In this document: positions 37,050 through 46,534 of the stretch, piece by piece
Numbering within the stretch: the first letter of the stretch is position 1
Layout: every line of letters starts with the position of its first letter
Assembly: GCA_963663365.2 (NCBI GenBank)
Contig: CAXXIH010000008.1
Location: 1,488,001-1,552,000 of the forward strand
DNA length: 64,000 nt
Reading direction: 5' to 3'
Source of the DNA: G963663365 sp963663365
GTDB taxonomy: Bacteria > Hinthialibacterota > Hinthialibacteria > Hinthialibacterales > G963663365
The notes under the pieces: generated by a model
The model's database searches: none
The model's input: the letters and a program-made list of their open reading frames with translations, nothing else
What the model was told of the DNA's origin: nothing
Translations under genes and position numbers: made by a program

Positions 37050-37802
37050 ATGGTTGACTGGACAAGTATCGATCAAAAGAAGGCGCGTTTGGACGCCATG
37101 CGCCCTTTCCCGCCGAATACACTGAAGAGTTTGCGGGAAAAGATCGCTCTGGAATGGACCTACAACTCCAACGCCATCGAAGGTAATACCCTAACGCTGA
37201 AAGAGACCAAAGTGGTGTTGGAGGGGATCACCGTCGGCGGCAAAAGCGTCAAGGAACATCTGGAAGCGATCAACCACAATGAGGCAATCGGCTATCTGGA
37301 AGAGATTGTCCAAAGCGGAGAGGCTCTCAGCGAATGGCTCGTGAAGAACATTCACGCCATCGTCTTGAAGAATATCGATTCGGCGAACGCGGGCGTTTAC
37401 CGGAAAGAGAACGTCGTGATATCCGGCGCGAGTCATACGCCGCCCGATTACACGATTGTTCCCGATCAAATGCAAGAACTCATAACACATTATGAAAGCG
37501 AATGGAAAAACCTGCACCCCGCCGAACGAGCCGCGTTGCTGTATAGCGATTTTGTAAAGATTCATCCCTTTGTGGATGGGAACGGACGAACCGCCCGCCT
37601 GTTGCATAATTTGGAACTGATGAAGCACGGTTTCCCGCCCATCGTCATCAAAAAAGAACACCGGCTGGACTACTACGAACTCTTGGACGCGGCGCATACG
37701 ACGGGGGACGTAAGCGGATTTCTCCGGTTCTCCGCTGACCGTTTGAATGAGTCGCTCGATTTATACGGCCGGTTTGCCGAAGAAGACAATCACGAATCCT
37801 GA
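37050..37802 (+). CDS. fic: Fic-domain protein with N-terminal inhibitory helix
   Basis: 250 residues. The catalytic motif HPFVDGNGRTAR is complete (H172 to R183), as is the flap region before it, so nucleotide transfer (usually AMP onto a hydroxyl of a target protein) is expected. The inhibitory motif SNAIEGN (S40-N46, E44) lies N-terminal, placing it in the self-inhibited class II group rather than paired with a separate antitoxin; indeed no antitoxin gene is adjacent. Placed between a decayed and an intact copy of the GH106-like gene start, so it probably arrived by insertion. Confidence 0.9.
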   Translation: MVDWTSIDQKKARLDAMRPFPPNTLKSLREKIALEWTYNSNAIEGNTLTLKETKVVLEGITVGGKSVKEHLEAINHNEAIGYLEEIVQSGEALSEWLVKNIHAIVLKNIDSANAGVYRKENVVISGASHTPPDYTIVPDQMQELITHYESEWKNLHPAERAALLYSDFVKIHPFVDGNGRTARLLHNLELMKHGFPPIVIKKEHRLDYYELLDAAHTTGDVSGFLRFSADRLNESLDLYGRFAEEDNHES

Positions 37803-37954
37803 GACGCCGTCCTTCGGAAAAGACTGTAAACCTGGGCATCTACGGTAGCTTAGTCGCTCGATCTTCCGGGCAACTGCTATCCTTTTCTAAGGCGTTGGCC
37901 GGATCGGGCATCCGCTTGGAGCCAAGCCACTCAAACACAACACGGAATATTCTT

Positions 37955-40900
37955 ATGATTCAACTTCATAAAAATAAAACCAATAAAATCAACCGGCTTG
38001 GTGTTCTGCTTATGGCATTGGGGATGGCGGTTGTTGGAAACCTCGCGTCTGCAGCGGAAACGCCAGCGGAGGAAACGGCAAAAACAACAGAAAACGCGGG
38101 AACGGGCGGGTCGTTAGAGGATAATTTTAAGTCGCCGCCGCGTGAGTTCAGCATGGTTCCGCTCTGGTCATGGAATGGCCGTCTGGAGCCGGACCAACTG
38201 CGCTGGCAAATCGACCAAATGGTTGCGCAGGGTGTGTATGGCGCGTTTATGCACGCGCGGGCCGGGATTAACACGGATGACACGCCCTATTTTTCCGAGG
38301 GGTGGTGGCAGGCTGTCGAAGCGTGTGTCGAGCACGGCGAAAAGGTTGGTTTCGATACGTGGCTCTACGATGAAGATAAATGGCCGAGCGGAGCCGCCGG
38401 CGGACGTACAATTCAAAGAAATCCCGAACGTAACCGTCAAAAGGTTTTGCACCGCAGCGAACTCCGTGTGCACGGCCCCCAAGATGTCAAACTCGAAATG
38501 CCCGATGCGCAGTATATCATCGCCGGACGCCTCACCCATGATACAGAGTTCGATCCCGGTTCGCTGCAAGACCTTCGTAACAATCGTGACGAAGGTTCAC
38601 CCTGGTCCTGCCCCCAGGGCGACTGGGTCATCTACGGTTACACATTCGAGGAACGCGAAGGCGTCAATTATCTCAACAAAGAGACTATCCGCGATTTTAT
38701 CGACATCACCCATGAAGAATATTACAAACGTTTCGGCGATCATTTCGGCACAACCATCCCCGGCGTTTTTTTCGATGAAATCCAAAACGATTCCGGCAAA
38801 GACCCATCTTGTGTGGTGTGGGCCGAAGGCTTTGCCGAACGCTTTAAAGCCATAAAAGGCTACGACCTCCTGCCGCTTTTGCCCGCCCTCTCCACCGACA
38901 TCGGACCAACAACCCCCAAAATCCGTTGCGACTATTACGATGTTTATACCACCATTTACGAAGAAGCCTGGTTCCAACAACTGGCCGACTGGTGCGGCGC
39001 GCATGGCATCGAAGTGACCGGACACACGGTTGAAGAACTCAACCGTTACACCACGCAGGGCAATTACCTGCGGACCATGCGTCACCTGCAAATCCCGACC
39101 ACGGATAACGAGGATTTCCGTTACACCTGGCCGCGCACCATCGATCCCTGGAAACCCAAACAGCTGGCGAGTATCACCCATCTTTACGGTCATCCGCGTT
39201 CCGGCGTGGAGGCCATGGGCGGCGCGGGGTGGTGTTTCAATCTCGATATGGGCCGGTACGGTTTCAATATGCTGAGCGCGTACGGGATTAATTTTTTCAT
39301 CAGCCACCTGTTCCATTACGCGCAAGACCGTCCGGCCAATGTCGATGACTGGCCCAACAGTTGGTTTTTCCGCAATCCCTATTGGAAATATTTCAAAACT
39401 TTCGCCGATCACGGCAGCCGTCTGAGCACCATGCTTACCGGCGGCGAACACGTTGTCGATGTCGCGGTTTTGTATCCGGAAACCAACAGCTGGGCGGGGT
39501 ACGGTCCGGGGTGGACCCAAGAGGCCATTGCCGATTTGGTTGGCGCACAGATCGATGCGGACCTAATCGATCCCGAATCGCTGTTACGCGCGGAAATACG
39601 CGATGCCTCCCTGCATGTGGGGGCTATGAACTATCGTGTGCTGATTGTGCCGGGTATCGATTGTATCCGTCTGGCCGAAGCCGAAAAAATCTTCGAATTC
39701 CTAAAGGCCAAAGGTGTCGTGATTGTGCTCGACCGTTGGCCGTCGCATTCGATGGAGAACGGCAAAGACGATCCCGGCCTGGTTGAGTTCCGCAAAAAAG
39801 CCCAAGGATTGTACAGTGTCCAATTAACCGCCCACGATAATTTAATCCAAACCGTTCGTGCGAGTTTCGATACGGATGTCATTGTGCGGGACCGTAACGA
39901 CTCCGAAGATAATCCGTTGCGCTATCACCATATACGGCGCGATGAAAAGGATATCTATTGGATTGTGAACAGCGGACGCAATCCCGGAACCTGGCCGCTC
40001 AGTTTCCGCGCGGTGGGCGCTCCCTCCCTGTGGCAACCCGAAGACGGCTCGATTACGCCCATTACATTATTTACCCGCCGGGAGGAGTTTATGCGCCAGG
40101 ACCGTATGCAGTGCACAGTCGCGCTCGATGGCTGGCAGGGGTGTTTTGTCGTCTTCGATAACAAGAACGAACCCATGCGTGGCGGCATAAAAATCACAAA
40201 CACCAATTTGCATTCCATAGAAAAAAGTTTATCGAATGACAACCAACTCTTATTTACCGGGTATTTATCACCTCAAACCAACCGGATCGTAGTCGAAGCA
40301 GATGTTTTCGTGCTCGCGGCCGGTGGACAGTGTACTGCGAACCAAGAAACAGAACCCGCTCCTGGACCGATTCAGTTGAATCAAAACTGGCGGTTTCTTC
40401 CGGTTGCGCATCTGCTCGATGAAGAGTGGCGGGTGGATGTTGAGTCAGCCCGGCTTGAGCTGCCGGTGATGCGTGTCCGATGGGAGCGCGAAGGCGGCGA
40501 AGCGGTCAATGGTTGGCATTTGCCCGCCTGCAACGATAGCCGTTGGCGTAAAGTGAAAATCCTCGACACCCTGCACGCGGATGAAGGCGCAGACCGGTAC
40601 CGTTCAAAATGGTCGGCGCGGTTTATCTCCCATATGCACTACACACCGTTCGATCTGGAGTTTTTCTTCCGGCCAACCATCGGCGGCAAGGGGCTCAGTT
40701 GTCAAAATACATTTGTGTTGCCCCCCGAGGCAACCGGAGCTCGTCTGGCGGTGATTTGCGAAAGTCCATTCCGTGTTCTGGTTGATGGTGAAGAAAAAGC
40801 CCACGGCCAAGGCGGTAAAGAGCCGGAATGTTTCGAATTGCGCGGCCTGCGTCCTGGAGAATGCACACTTGGTATTGAGGCGGAAGATTCCCGCGTCATT

Positions 40901-41734
40901 TTGGCGGAGGGGGAATTTCTCTGCACAGATAGTTCGCGCATTCCGATCTTCACAGATGAAACATGGCAAATCTGCACAGAGCAACAGCCATGGACTGAAG
41001 CGTGGGAATACGTCGCACCGCCCGAACGTCCCTTTGGGGAGCCTTCGCATCCATGGATTGCATCACGACCCAATATGGTTTGGTACCGGGCTCAGCTTCC
41101 CGCAGGTGTAACTGCAATTGAGACGCCGAAAATCGAGGGCGATTGGCAGGCTTGGGCCGATGGAAAACCGTTGGAGTTCAGCGATGGAAAATCGAAACTC
41201 CCATCCGGAACACGGCTTTTGGCGATCCGTGTGGCGCTTTCAGAAAATGAGCACGGGCTCATGGAACCAATCGGGATTCATTGCGAAGCAGCTGAAGCGC
41301 CTTTGGGCTCATGGGCCGAGCAGAATTTGGATTGGTACAGTGGAAGAGCGATTTATTCAACAGAATTCGATTTGACCGATACGTATTTGCAAGACGATAT
41401 TCATCTGGAACTCGATCTCGGCAAAGTCTGTTACTGCGCGGAAGTGTGGTTGAACGGTGAACTGGCGGGGACCCGGGTATGGCCGCCTTACCGGGTGGAT
41501 ATTACGAAATATGCGCAAGCGGGCCATAACCGGCTGCAAATCGTTGCCGCCAATCTTCTGGCAAACCGTATGCGTTGGGATATTTTTGATGATGTAAAAA
41601 GTTCACTTGGGCAGCGCAAGTGGCACGATAGTCACATCCGCCGCGACGCTTGGTGTTTGCAGTCGGGCCTTATCGGCCCCGTCCAAATCACCCCCTGCAA
41701 AAAAGTGACCGTCCGGGGAGAGCCAGTGAAGTAG
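37955..41734 (+). CDS. exported GH106-like glycoside hydrolase (putative alpha-L-rhamnosidase)
   Basis: 1259 residues from ATG 37955, chosen because a signal peptide (GVLLMALGMAVVGNLASAAE) begins there and the duplicated copy at 36865 starts at the same codon; the frame itself opens at 37895. The N-terminal part, FSMVPLWSWNGRLEPDQLRW then QMVAQGVYGAFMHARAG and TWLYDEDKWPSGAAGG, is the usual GH106-type barrel start. C-terminal beta-sandwich modules follow, the last with the GH2-type sugar-binding pattern LDLGKVCYCAEVWLNGELAG. It should act on rhamnose-containing polysaccharide in the periplasm or outside. A deacetylase gene follows. Confidence 0.75.
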   Translation: MIQLHKNKTNKINRLGVLLMALGMAVVGNLASAAETPAEETAKTTENAGTGGSLEDNFKSPPREFSMVPLWSWNGRLEPDQLRWQIDQMVAQGVYGAFMHARAGINTDDTPYFSEGWWQAVEACVEHGEKVGFDTWLYDEDKWPSGAAGGRTIQRNPERNRQKVLHRSELRVHGPQDVKLEMPDAQYIIAGRLTHDTEFDPGSLQDLRNNRDEGSPWSCPQGDWVIYGYTFEEREGVNYLNKETIRDFIDITHEEYYKRFGDHFGTTIPGVFFDEIQNDSGKDPSCVVWAEGFAERFKAIKGYDLLPLLPALSTDIGPTTPKIRCDYYDVYTTIYEEAWFQQLADWCGAHGIEVTGHTVEELNRYTTQGNYLRTMRHLQIPTTDNEDFRYTWPRTIDPWKPKQLASITHLYGHPRSGVEAMGGAGWCFNLDMGRYGFNMLSAYGINFFISHLFHYAQDRPANVDDWPNSWFFRNPYWKYFKTFADHGSRLSTMLTGGEHVVDVAVLYPETNSWAGYGPGWTQEAIADLVGAQIDADLIDPESLLRAEIRDASLHVGAMNYRVLIVPGIDCIRLAEAEKIFEFLKAKGVVIVLDRWPSHSMENGKDDPGLVEFRKKAQGLYSVQLTAHDNLIQTVRASFDTDVIVRDRNDSEDNPLRYHHIRRDEKDIYWIVNSGRNPGTWPLSFRAVGAPSLWQPEDGSITPITLFTRREEFMRQDRMQCTVALDGWQGCFVVFDNKNEPMRGGIKITNTNLHSIEKSLSNDNQLLFTGYLSPQTNRIVVEADVFVLAAGGQCTANQETEPAPGPIQLNQNWRFLPVAHLLDEEWRVDVESARLELPVMRVRWEREGGEAVNGWHLPACNDSRWRKVKILDTLHADEGADRYRSKWSARFISHMHYTPFDLEFFFRPTIGGKGLSCQNTFVLPPEATGARLAVICESPFRVLVDGEEKAHGQGGKEPECFELRGLRPGECTLGIEAEDSRVILAEGEFLCTDSSRIPIFTDETWQICTEQQPWTEAWEYVAPPERPFGEPSHPWIASRPNMVWYRAQLPAGVTAIETPKIEGDWQAWADGKPLEFSDGKSKLPSGTRLLAIRVALSENEHGLMEPIGIHCEAAEAPLGSWAEQNLDWYSGRAIYSTEFDLTDTYLQDDIHLELDLGKVCYCAEVWLNGELAGTRVWPPYRVDITKYAQAGHNRLQIVAANLLANRMRWDIFDDVKSSLGQRKWHDSHIRRDAWCLQSGLIGPVQITPCKKVTVRGEPVK

Positions 41735-41820
41735 GTAAAGAACCGTATGCCGGAAGGGAAACTGCCATTCGTCTTCTTTAACCGCTATAAAAGAATGCGA
41801 CTTGGAGGTCGTGCGCTTTG

Positions 41821-43152
41821 ATGTTGTGCTGGTTGCTAATGCTCGCTGTTGTTCCGGCTTTGGCTGTCGAAGTCCAAGGCGTTAAAGCGGAAATTGCCGG
41901 GGAGTCTACGGCTAAAATCGCACTTGAGGCGGCCGGGAAATTTGAAATACGAATGGCATTGGAGCCTGCGGGGGAACGTGAGGCGGTGACCATTCATGTA
42001 GAACTTCCGGGAACGGGGCCGGAGACCTGGCCTTCCGAAGATGTTTATGTGATCGATGAAGCCGGGAAAGGAATTCCGATTCGGCGGAATGGGATCGAAT
42101 GGCATCGATTGACAATGACCGTCCCCCCGGTTCGGCACACATACACCATACGGGCCGATACGCGGGAGCGGCCTAAGCAGATCGCCGAAACCGAACGAAC
42201 CGCAACCGATCCTGTCTCGGGCATTACGGCATCGATCTGTCTTTGGCATGGCGGGAAAGAAGCCGCTCTCTGTATGCGCTTCGATGATTCACATCCGACA
42301 CACCTTTCAAAAGCAATTCCGATACTTGGAGAATATGGATACCGGGCCACGTTTATGATCAATCCGGGCAATTCCGGATTTCAAGAACACAAAGAAGCGT
42401 GGGAGACTGTTGCGCAAAACGGCGAACACGAATTCGCAAACCACACAATGCATCATCATGGAGCGGACGGGGAGACTGAAATCCGGCGCGAAGTTGGCAA
42501 CGTTTCCGAATATATTTGGAGTCTGTTTCCTCATAGAAGCAAGCTTATTGCATTAAACCGGGGCGGCGGGACACAATGGACAACCATTCGGCCCTTTCGC
42601 GATTACCTCGAACAGTACCATCTGTTTTCTGTGACCGGCTCGCTCGGGATGGATGATGTTTATGGCGGCCGGGCGAAGGCTTTGGAAACACACATTGCCC
42701 GGCATATCGAACGGAGAGGCTGGTGCCGCGTTCATTTTCATTCGATTGGAGAAGAGATGGCATCGAGCGAGAAGAATTTTCGCGCCGCACTTGATGTCGT
42801 AAAAAACTATGAGAATAGACTTTGGATAACCGGGCTGGCCGATGCCTATAAATATCAAGAGGAGCGAAAAGCCGCAGGGCTGGCTCTGCTCTCCCATTCA
42901 CCCGATTCAGCGGTTCTGCAACTGACATGCGGCGCCGATCCGGAATTATACGATCAGCAATTGACCATTCGTCTCGATCTTCCGTACGAAATGCGCTCCG
43001 CAACCGTGATTCTTCAAAAAGAGGGAGAACCGGAAAAATCCGAGATTGTGCAGACTGACGATCCTCAGACCGGCATTTTATGGATCGATGTTCCTCCCCA
43101 AAATGCACGGTATACACTAACCGTAAAGCCAAACTCGGCAGAGAAAAAATAA
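41821..43152 (+). CDS. exported polysaccharide deacetylase (NodB-like)
   Basis: 443 residues from ATG 41821 (GGAGGT site 11 bases upstream). Short signal peptide (about 1-16), a beta-sandwich to about residue 140, then the NodB barrel: LCMRFDDSHPTHL (motif 1 D-D), ATFMINPG, and HEFANHTMHHH (metal-binding H...H). A C-terminal sandwich of about 80 residues ends the protein. Likely removes acetyl groups from a glycan also attacked by the GH106-like enzyme 86 bases upstream. Converges with the esterase gene. Confidence 0.75.
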   Translation: MLCWLLMLAVVPALAVEVQGVKAEIAGESTAKIALEAAGKFEIRMALEPAGEREAVTIHVELPGTGPETWPSEDVYVIDEAGKGIPIRRNGIEWHRLTMTVPPVRHTYTIRADTRERPKQIAETERTATDPVSGITASICLWHGGKEAALCMRFDDSHPTHLSKAIPILGEYGYRATFMINPGNSGFQEHKEAWETVAQNGEHEFANHTMHHHGADGETEIRREVGNVSEYIWSLFPHRSKLIALNRGGGTQWTTIRPFRDYLEQYHLFSVTGSLGMDDVYGGRAKALETHIARHIERRGWCRVHFHSIGEEMASSEKNFRAALDVVKNYENRLWITGLADAYKYQEERKAAGLALLSHSPDSAVLQLTCGADPELYDQQLTIRLDLPYEMRSATVILQKEGEPEKSEIVQTDDPQTGILWIDVPPQNARYTLTVKPNSAEKK

Positions 43153-43192
43153 GTGTTCGGCAGTTTGGCTTGCGCTCTTTCCCAATTCCGAA

Positions 43193-44140
43193 TCAACGAC
43201 CTTTGAGCTCACGATTGAGAAACGTTTCCATTTGCGCGAAGGTTTCTTCCAAGTACGGCGTACGGTTGAACCAGCCGTGCCCCTGGCCTTCGGCGGGGAT
43301 GAGTTCGGCGCGTGCTCCGGCATCGAGTATTGCTTTTTGAAAATCCACGGACTGCTGGAAAGGCACACGCGTATCTCCGGTTCCATGCAAAAGCAAAAAC
43401 GGCGGGCGGTCTCGCTGCACATGCACAATCGGAGAGGCTTCGGCATATCGTTCAGGGTTTTGCTTGCGGCTTCCCCCCAAAAAAAGAACAAGGTTCTCGG
43501 AGTCGCCATCCTCACGGATAGGTTCTCGAAAGTCGAATACCCCGTTAAAAATCACAGCGGCCCGAAGCGGCGGGCCTTCATCGAGAATCGTCCCCGCTGT
43601 TTCATGTCCGTATCCATAAGTCACCGCCGCCAAAGCGGCCAAATGGCCGCCCGCGGAACCACCGGCCACAGCGATACATTTTGGATCCACACCGTATTGT
43701 TCCGCGTTTTCCTGCATCCAACGCACCGCGGTTTTGCAGTCTTTCACCGCAGCCGGATAGGCCGCTTGGTCCGAGAGCCGGTACTGGATAGAAGCGCATA
43801 CATAGCCGCGTTCGGCTAACCAAGTTGCTTGCGGCTTAAACTGCGAACGCGAACCCCGCCGCCATCCGCCGCCGTGCATAAAAACAACCGCAGGCCGTCC
43901 GCTCCCCGTTTTTTCCGGTAAATATAGGTCCAAGTGCAGTTCAATCCCATCGGCCTGCGCGTAGACACAGTCGATACTTTGAACCGCGCCTTCGGTCCCG
44001 CAATCCGTTATGGCCTGTGGCTCCTGCCGAATCTGTTGCACGCAACTTCCCATGCAGATCGAAATAAACGCCAGCATAGGAATAGAAAAGGCGATTACAG
44101 AAGCATCGTTTTTTCGCTTGCTCGTGCGTTCCCGGTACAT
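43193..44140 (-). CDS. exported alpha/beta-hydrolase (BD-FAE/acetyl-esterase type)
   Basis: 315 residues from ATG 44140, preferred to 44209 because GATGAGG stands just before it and the hydrophobic N-terminus (ASVIAFSIPMLAFISICMGSC) then begins early; the Cys at its end may be lipidated. Oxyanion motif HGGGW, nucleophile GGSAGG, Asp in GTGDTRVP and His in GQGHGW make a full triad. Related enzymes de-esterify plant or bacterial polysaccharides, which suits the deacetylase/GH106 neighbours. Confidence 0.8.
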   Translation of the reverse strand: MYRERTSKRKNDASVIAFSIPMLAFISICMGSCVQQIRQEPQAITDCGTEGAVQSIDCVYAQADGIELHLDLYLPEKTGSGRPAVVFMHGGGWRRGSRSQFKPQATWLAERGYVCASIQYRLSDQAAYPAAVKDCKTAVRWMQENAEQYGVDPKCIAVAGGSAGGHLAALAAVTYGYGHETAGTILDEGPPLRAAVIFNGVFDFREPIREDGDSENLVLFLGGSRKQNPERYAEASPIVHVQRDRPPFLLLHGTGDTRVPFQQSVDFQKAILDAGARAELIPAEGQGHGWFNRTPYLEETFAQMETFLNRELKGR

Positions 44141-45010
44141 GATCCTCATCATTCTGCAGTTCGGTTTTCGATTGGATAGACGACACCACATTACGCCGGA
44201 ATGATTCAAGCGTCAAATAATAAAATTGTAGATTTTCCGCTTGGATTTTCTGTCGCAGTTCCCAAGTGGTCGCCGCGAATGACGCATGATATATTCCTAT
44301 CAAATATGGGACGCTGTTAGGCGAGAGCGTTTCCTGATTATCATGGCCTGTGCAAAAGGGGTCGTTATGCGTTGGGGAATTGGGTGCGGAATTGGATTAC
44401 TGATCGTAGCTCTAGGATGAATCTCCTGATGAGCCGCCGTTTCAGTACCTTTCGAATTAGGTTGCAAGAGTCTTTGTAGCCCTGCCGGAGTCTTGAAACC
44501 ATTTCTGGGAAGCTTTCAAGAAGGCTCATCCACAAACGGCCGGTAAGACGAAACCCCGCCTAATCCATACAGAAACATATAGTTAACCAAGGTGACATTA
44601 AATCTATTGTAATAACAACAGTTGTAGCGAAGGTGAATCCGCCCTGTTCTTTCTTAGGTAAATGAATTCGTTTATCAATAACGTTGTAATTATTTTTTTG
44701 AAAATTCTTGAAATTGTAGTTGACACCGCCAATCCACTGTGATAGTAATTGCAATGGTTGCTGATGCGGGTATCGGAAGCGATCCCACACCGCACAGCCT
44801 AGCATGTCCCGGGTACGCTAGGTGTCTTTGAGCTGCTGATTCTTACAATAGTCTTTGGAGCATTACCGGAGGCGGACGAAACCTTGTCCTAAGCAAGTAG
44901 GATCAAAGGGTTGGAGTCTTTTGTCCTCATCACGAAACGTCACGAACAACGTTTTTAACAGCGGTGGTTTGGTAATTGTCTAAATAATTACCCAATTGAT
45001 GGAGGTTGCG
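44141..45010. other. 870-base intergenic region with a promoter-like site and an inverted repeat
   Basis: No convincing gene. A plus-strand TTGACA (44720-44725), 17-base spacer and TAGTAA (44743-44748) could start transcription of the 45011 gene with a leader of about 250 bases. The leader holds CCTAGC...GCTAGG (about 44800-44822). GGTAATT (44971-44977) with AATTACC (44986-44992) is an inverted repeat just upstream of the ribosome site. These could form structures affecting translation. Confidence 0.4.
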
Positions 45011-46471
45011 ATGAAGCGGCTATGTTTAATGGGTATAGCGTGTTTAGCGATGGCGTCGATAATTTGTTTAATGGCGGCATCGTCGAACAACACAACAGAT
45101 GCGGAACGAGTAGACGCGTTTATTAAAGCCAGTAAAAAACTACCCGTCCAAGAGCGCATTCAACGCGCAGAGGAAACGATTCAGAATTCAGATGACGATG
45201 TGATAGTTGGTGAAGCAGCCCGGGATTTGGCTCGTTTCGCAAAAACACCCGAACGCGCAGAGGAAACGCTTTCGAATCTTGAGACGCTAATTAAGAAAAG
45301 CGGTTCTGACTCGAAAGCATTTCATTTGGGCAATCTGGCAAGGGCGCGTGTTTTGGTGCGATTGGGACAAACAGACACAGCGCTTTCCATCTTCAGGGCA
45401 GCGGTTCTTGAACAATGGAGCGAAAACGCGTACCGGGAATTTTTTGAGTCGTTTGAGGAGAACGGCCAATACGGATTTATGGCTGTTGAAGAGTATTACC
45501 GTCAAACAACAGACGACTATAGTGAAGAAGTCCGGCAATTCCATGATTTGGATGGCGATTTGCTGGATGTCTTATGCCACCTGCGTGCATTGCGGATTAA
45601 CGATCCGGATAGCTCGGCGATGCGGGATATCTTACCTCAACTAGAAGAGTCTAAGCGAAGGCCTTTGGCGATCCGAATTGCAAAAGCGTTATGTCTGGCC
45701 GGGGATGAACTCTACAAAGAGGCTCTGATAGAACTTATAGAAGTGGAGAACCTTTTGGCCTCCGAAAGTGCTCCGGCATCCTCTCACGACGAATACAGAG
45801 ATATTCCTTTATATCGTGCAGGGATACTTCTTTTTAAAGGAGACGATTATGAGGCTGTGCGGGATGCCTATCGTGAATATATGAAACGGAATGAAATCGA
45901 TCCGGACTTGGTTTTGTTCCGGACAAGAAACTTAACCTACGGCATGGATGAGACTCCAAACGACATTCGGAAAGTGGCCGAGCTTACGCAGGTTTTGGTT
46001 AACAGCGATTGGATGGCGACCAAAGAGGCCCGAGGCCAACGTACTGAGCATCTGGTTGCCAGTATTTTGGAGAAACATCGGGAAAGCCTGGCTTGGCGGT
46101 ATGAGAGGGAAGAATCGGTTCGTTTTGGCAAGTTGTTGATGGATGAATATTACCCGCAAACACTGTCAGGAGCCAATGCTGCGATGAATTACGCAAAATA
46201 TATCGCGGAAAAAAATGGCGACCTTGACGGGGCTGAACGGATACTCAACGATATTCTTGAACGAGCTCCCTACGATGGTGTCGTTCCGCATGTGAAACGA
46301 TGTTTAGCCGCGCTTGCGCTCGCGCGTGGAGATTACAAAAAAAGCCTGGCTCTGACAGATGAAATTCTCGAGCGCCTCGGACCTTCGCCACAAGGGCCGC
46401 TTACCCGCTGCCTAAAACTCACGCTTCGTACACGAGGAAAAGCGCTCGAGGCTTCGAAAGAGCCCCAATAA
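45011..46471 (+). CDS. exported TPR-like repeat protein
   Basis: 486 residues from ATG 45011 (GGAGG 10 bases upstream). Signal peptide about 1-22. The body is all-helical with repeat character (AEETLSNLETLIKKS, ARVLVRLGQTDTALSIFRAA, CLAGDELYKEALIELIEV, ARGDYKKSLALTDEILERL), consistent with TPR or Sel1-like solenoids acting as a periplasmic scaffold. No enzyme motif. It heads a run of exported proteins on the plus strand. Confidence 0.65.
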   Translation: MKRLCLMGIACLAMASIICLMAASSNNTTDAERVDAFIKASKKLPVQERIQRAEETIQNSDDDVIVGEAARDLARFAKTPERAEETLSNLETLIKKSGSDSKAFHLGNLARARVLVRLGQTDTALSIFRAAVLEQWSENAYREFFESFEENGQYGFMAVEEYYRQTTDDYSEEVRQFHDLDGDLLDVLCHLRALRINDPDSSAMRDILPQLEESKRRPLAIRIAKALCLAGDELYKEALIELIEVENLLASESAPASSHDEYRDIPLYRAGILLFKGDDYEAVRDAYREYMKRNEIDPDLVLFRTRNLTYGMDETPNDIRKVAELTQVLVNSDWMATKEARGQRTEHLVASILEKHRESLAWRYEREESVRFGKLLMDEYYPQTLSGANAAMNYAKYIAEKNGDLDGAERILNDILERAPYDGVVPHVKRCLAALALARGDYKKSLALTDEILERLGPSPQGPLTRCLKLTLRTRGKALEASKEPQ

Positions 46472-46534
46472 TTACCCGGAATTTACATCTCCAAAACGCT
46501 GAGAGCCCAATATGCAAAAAAGGGAGTGAATTCA

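Noticed and set aside
44560..44805. An 81-codon minus-strand frame in the long intergenic region
   Set aside because: No ribosome site, unusual composition and no family pattern; it overlaps the promoter-like site. Judged fortuitous.
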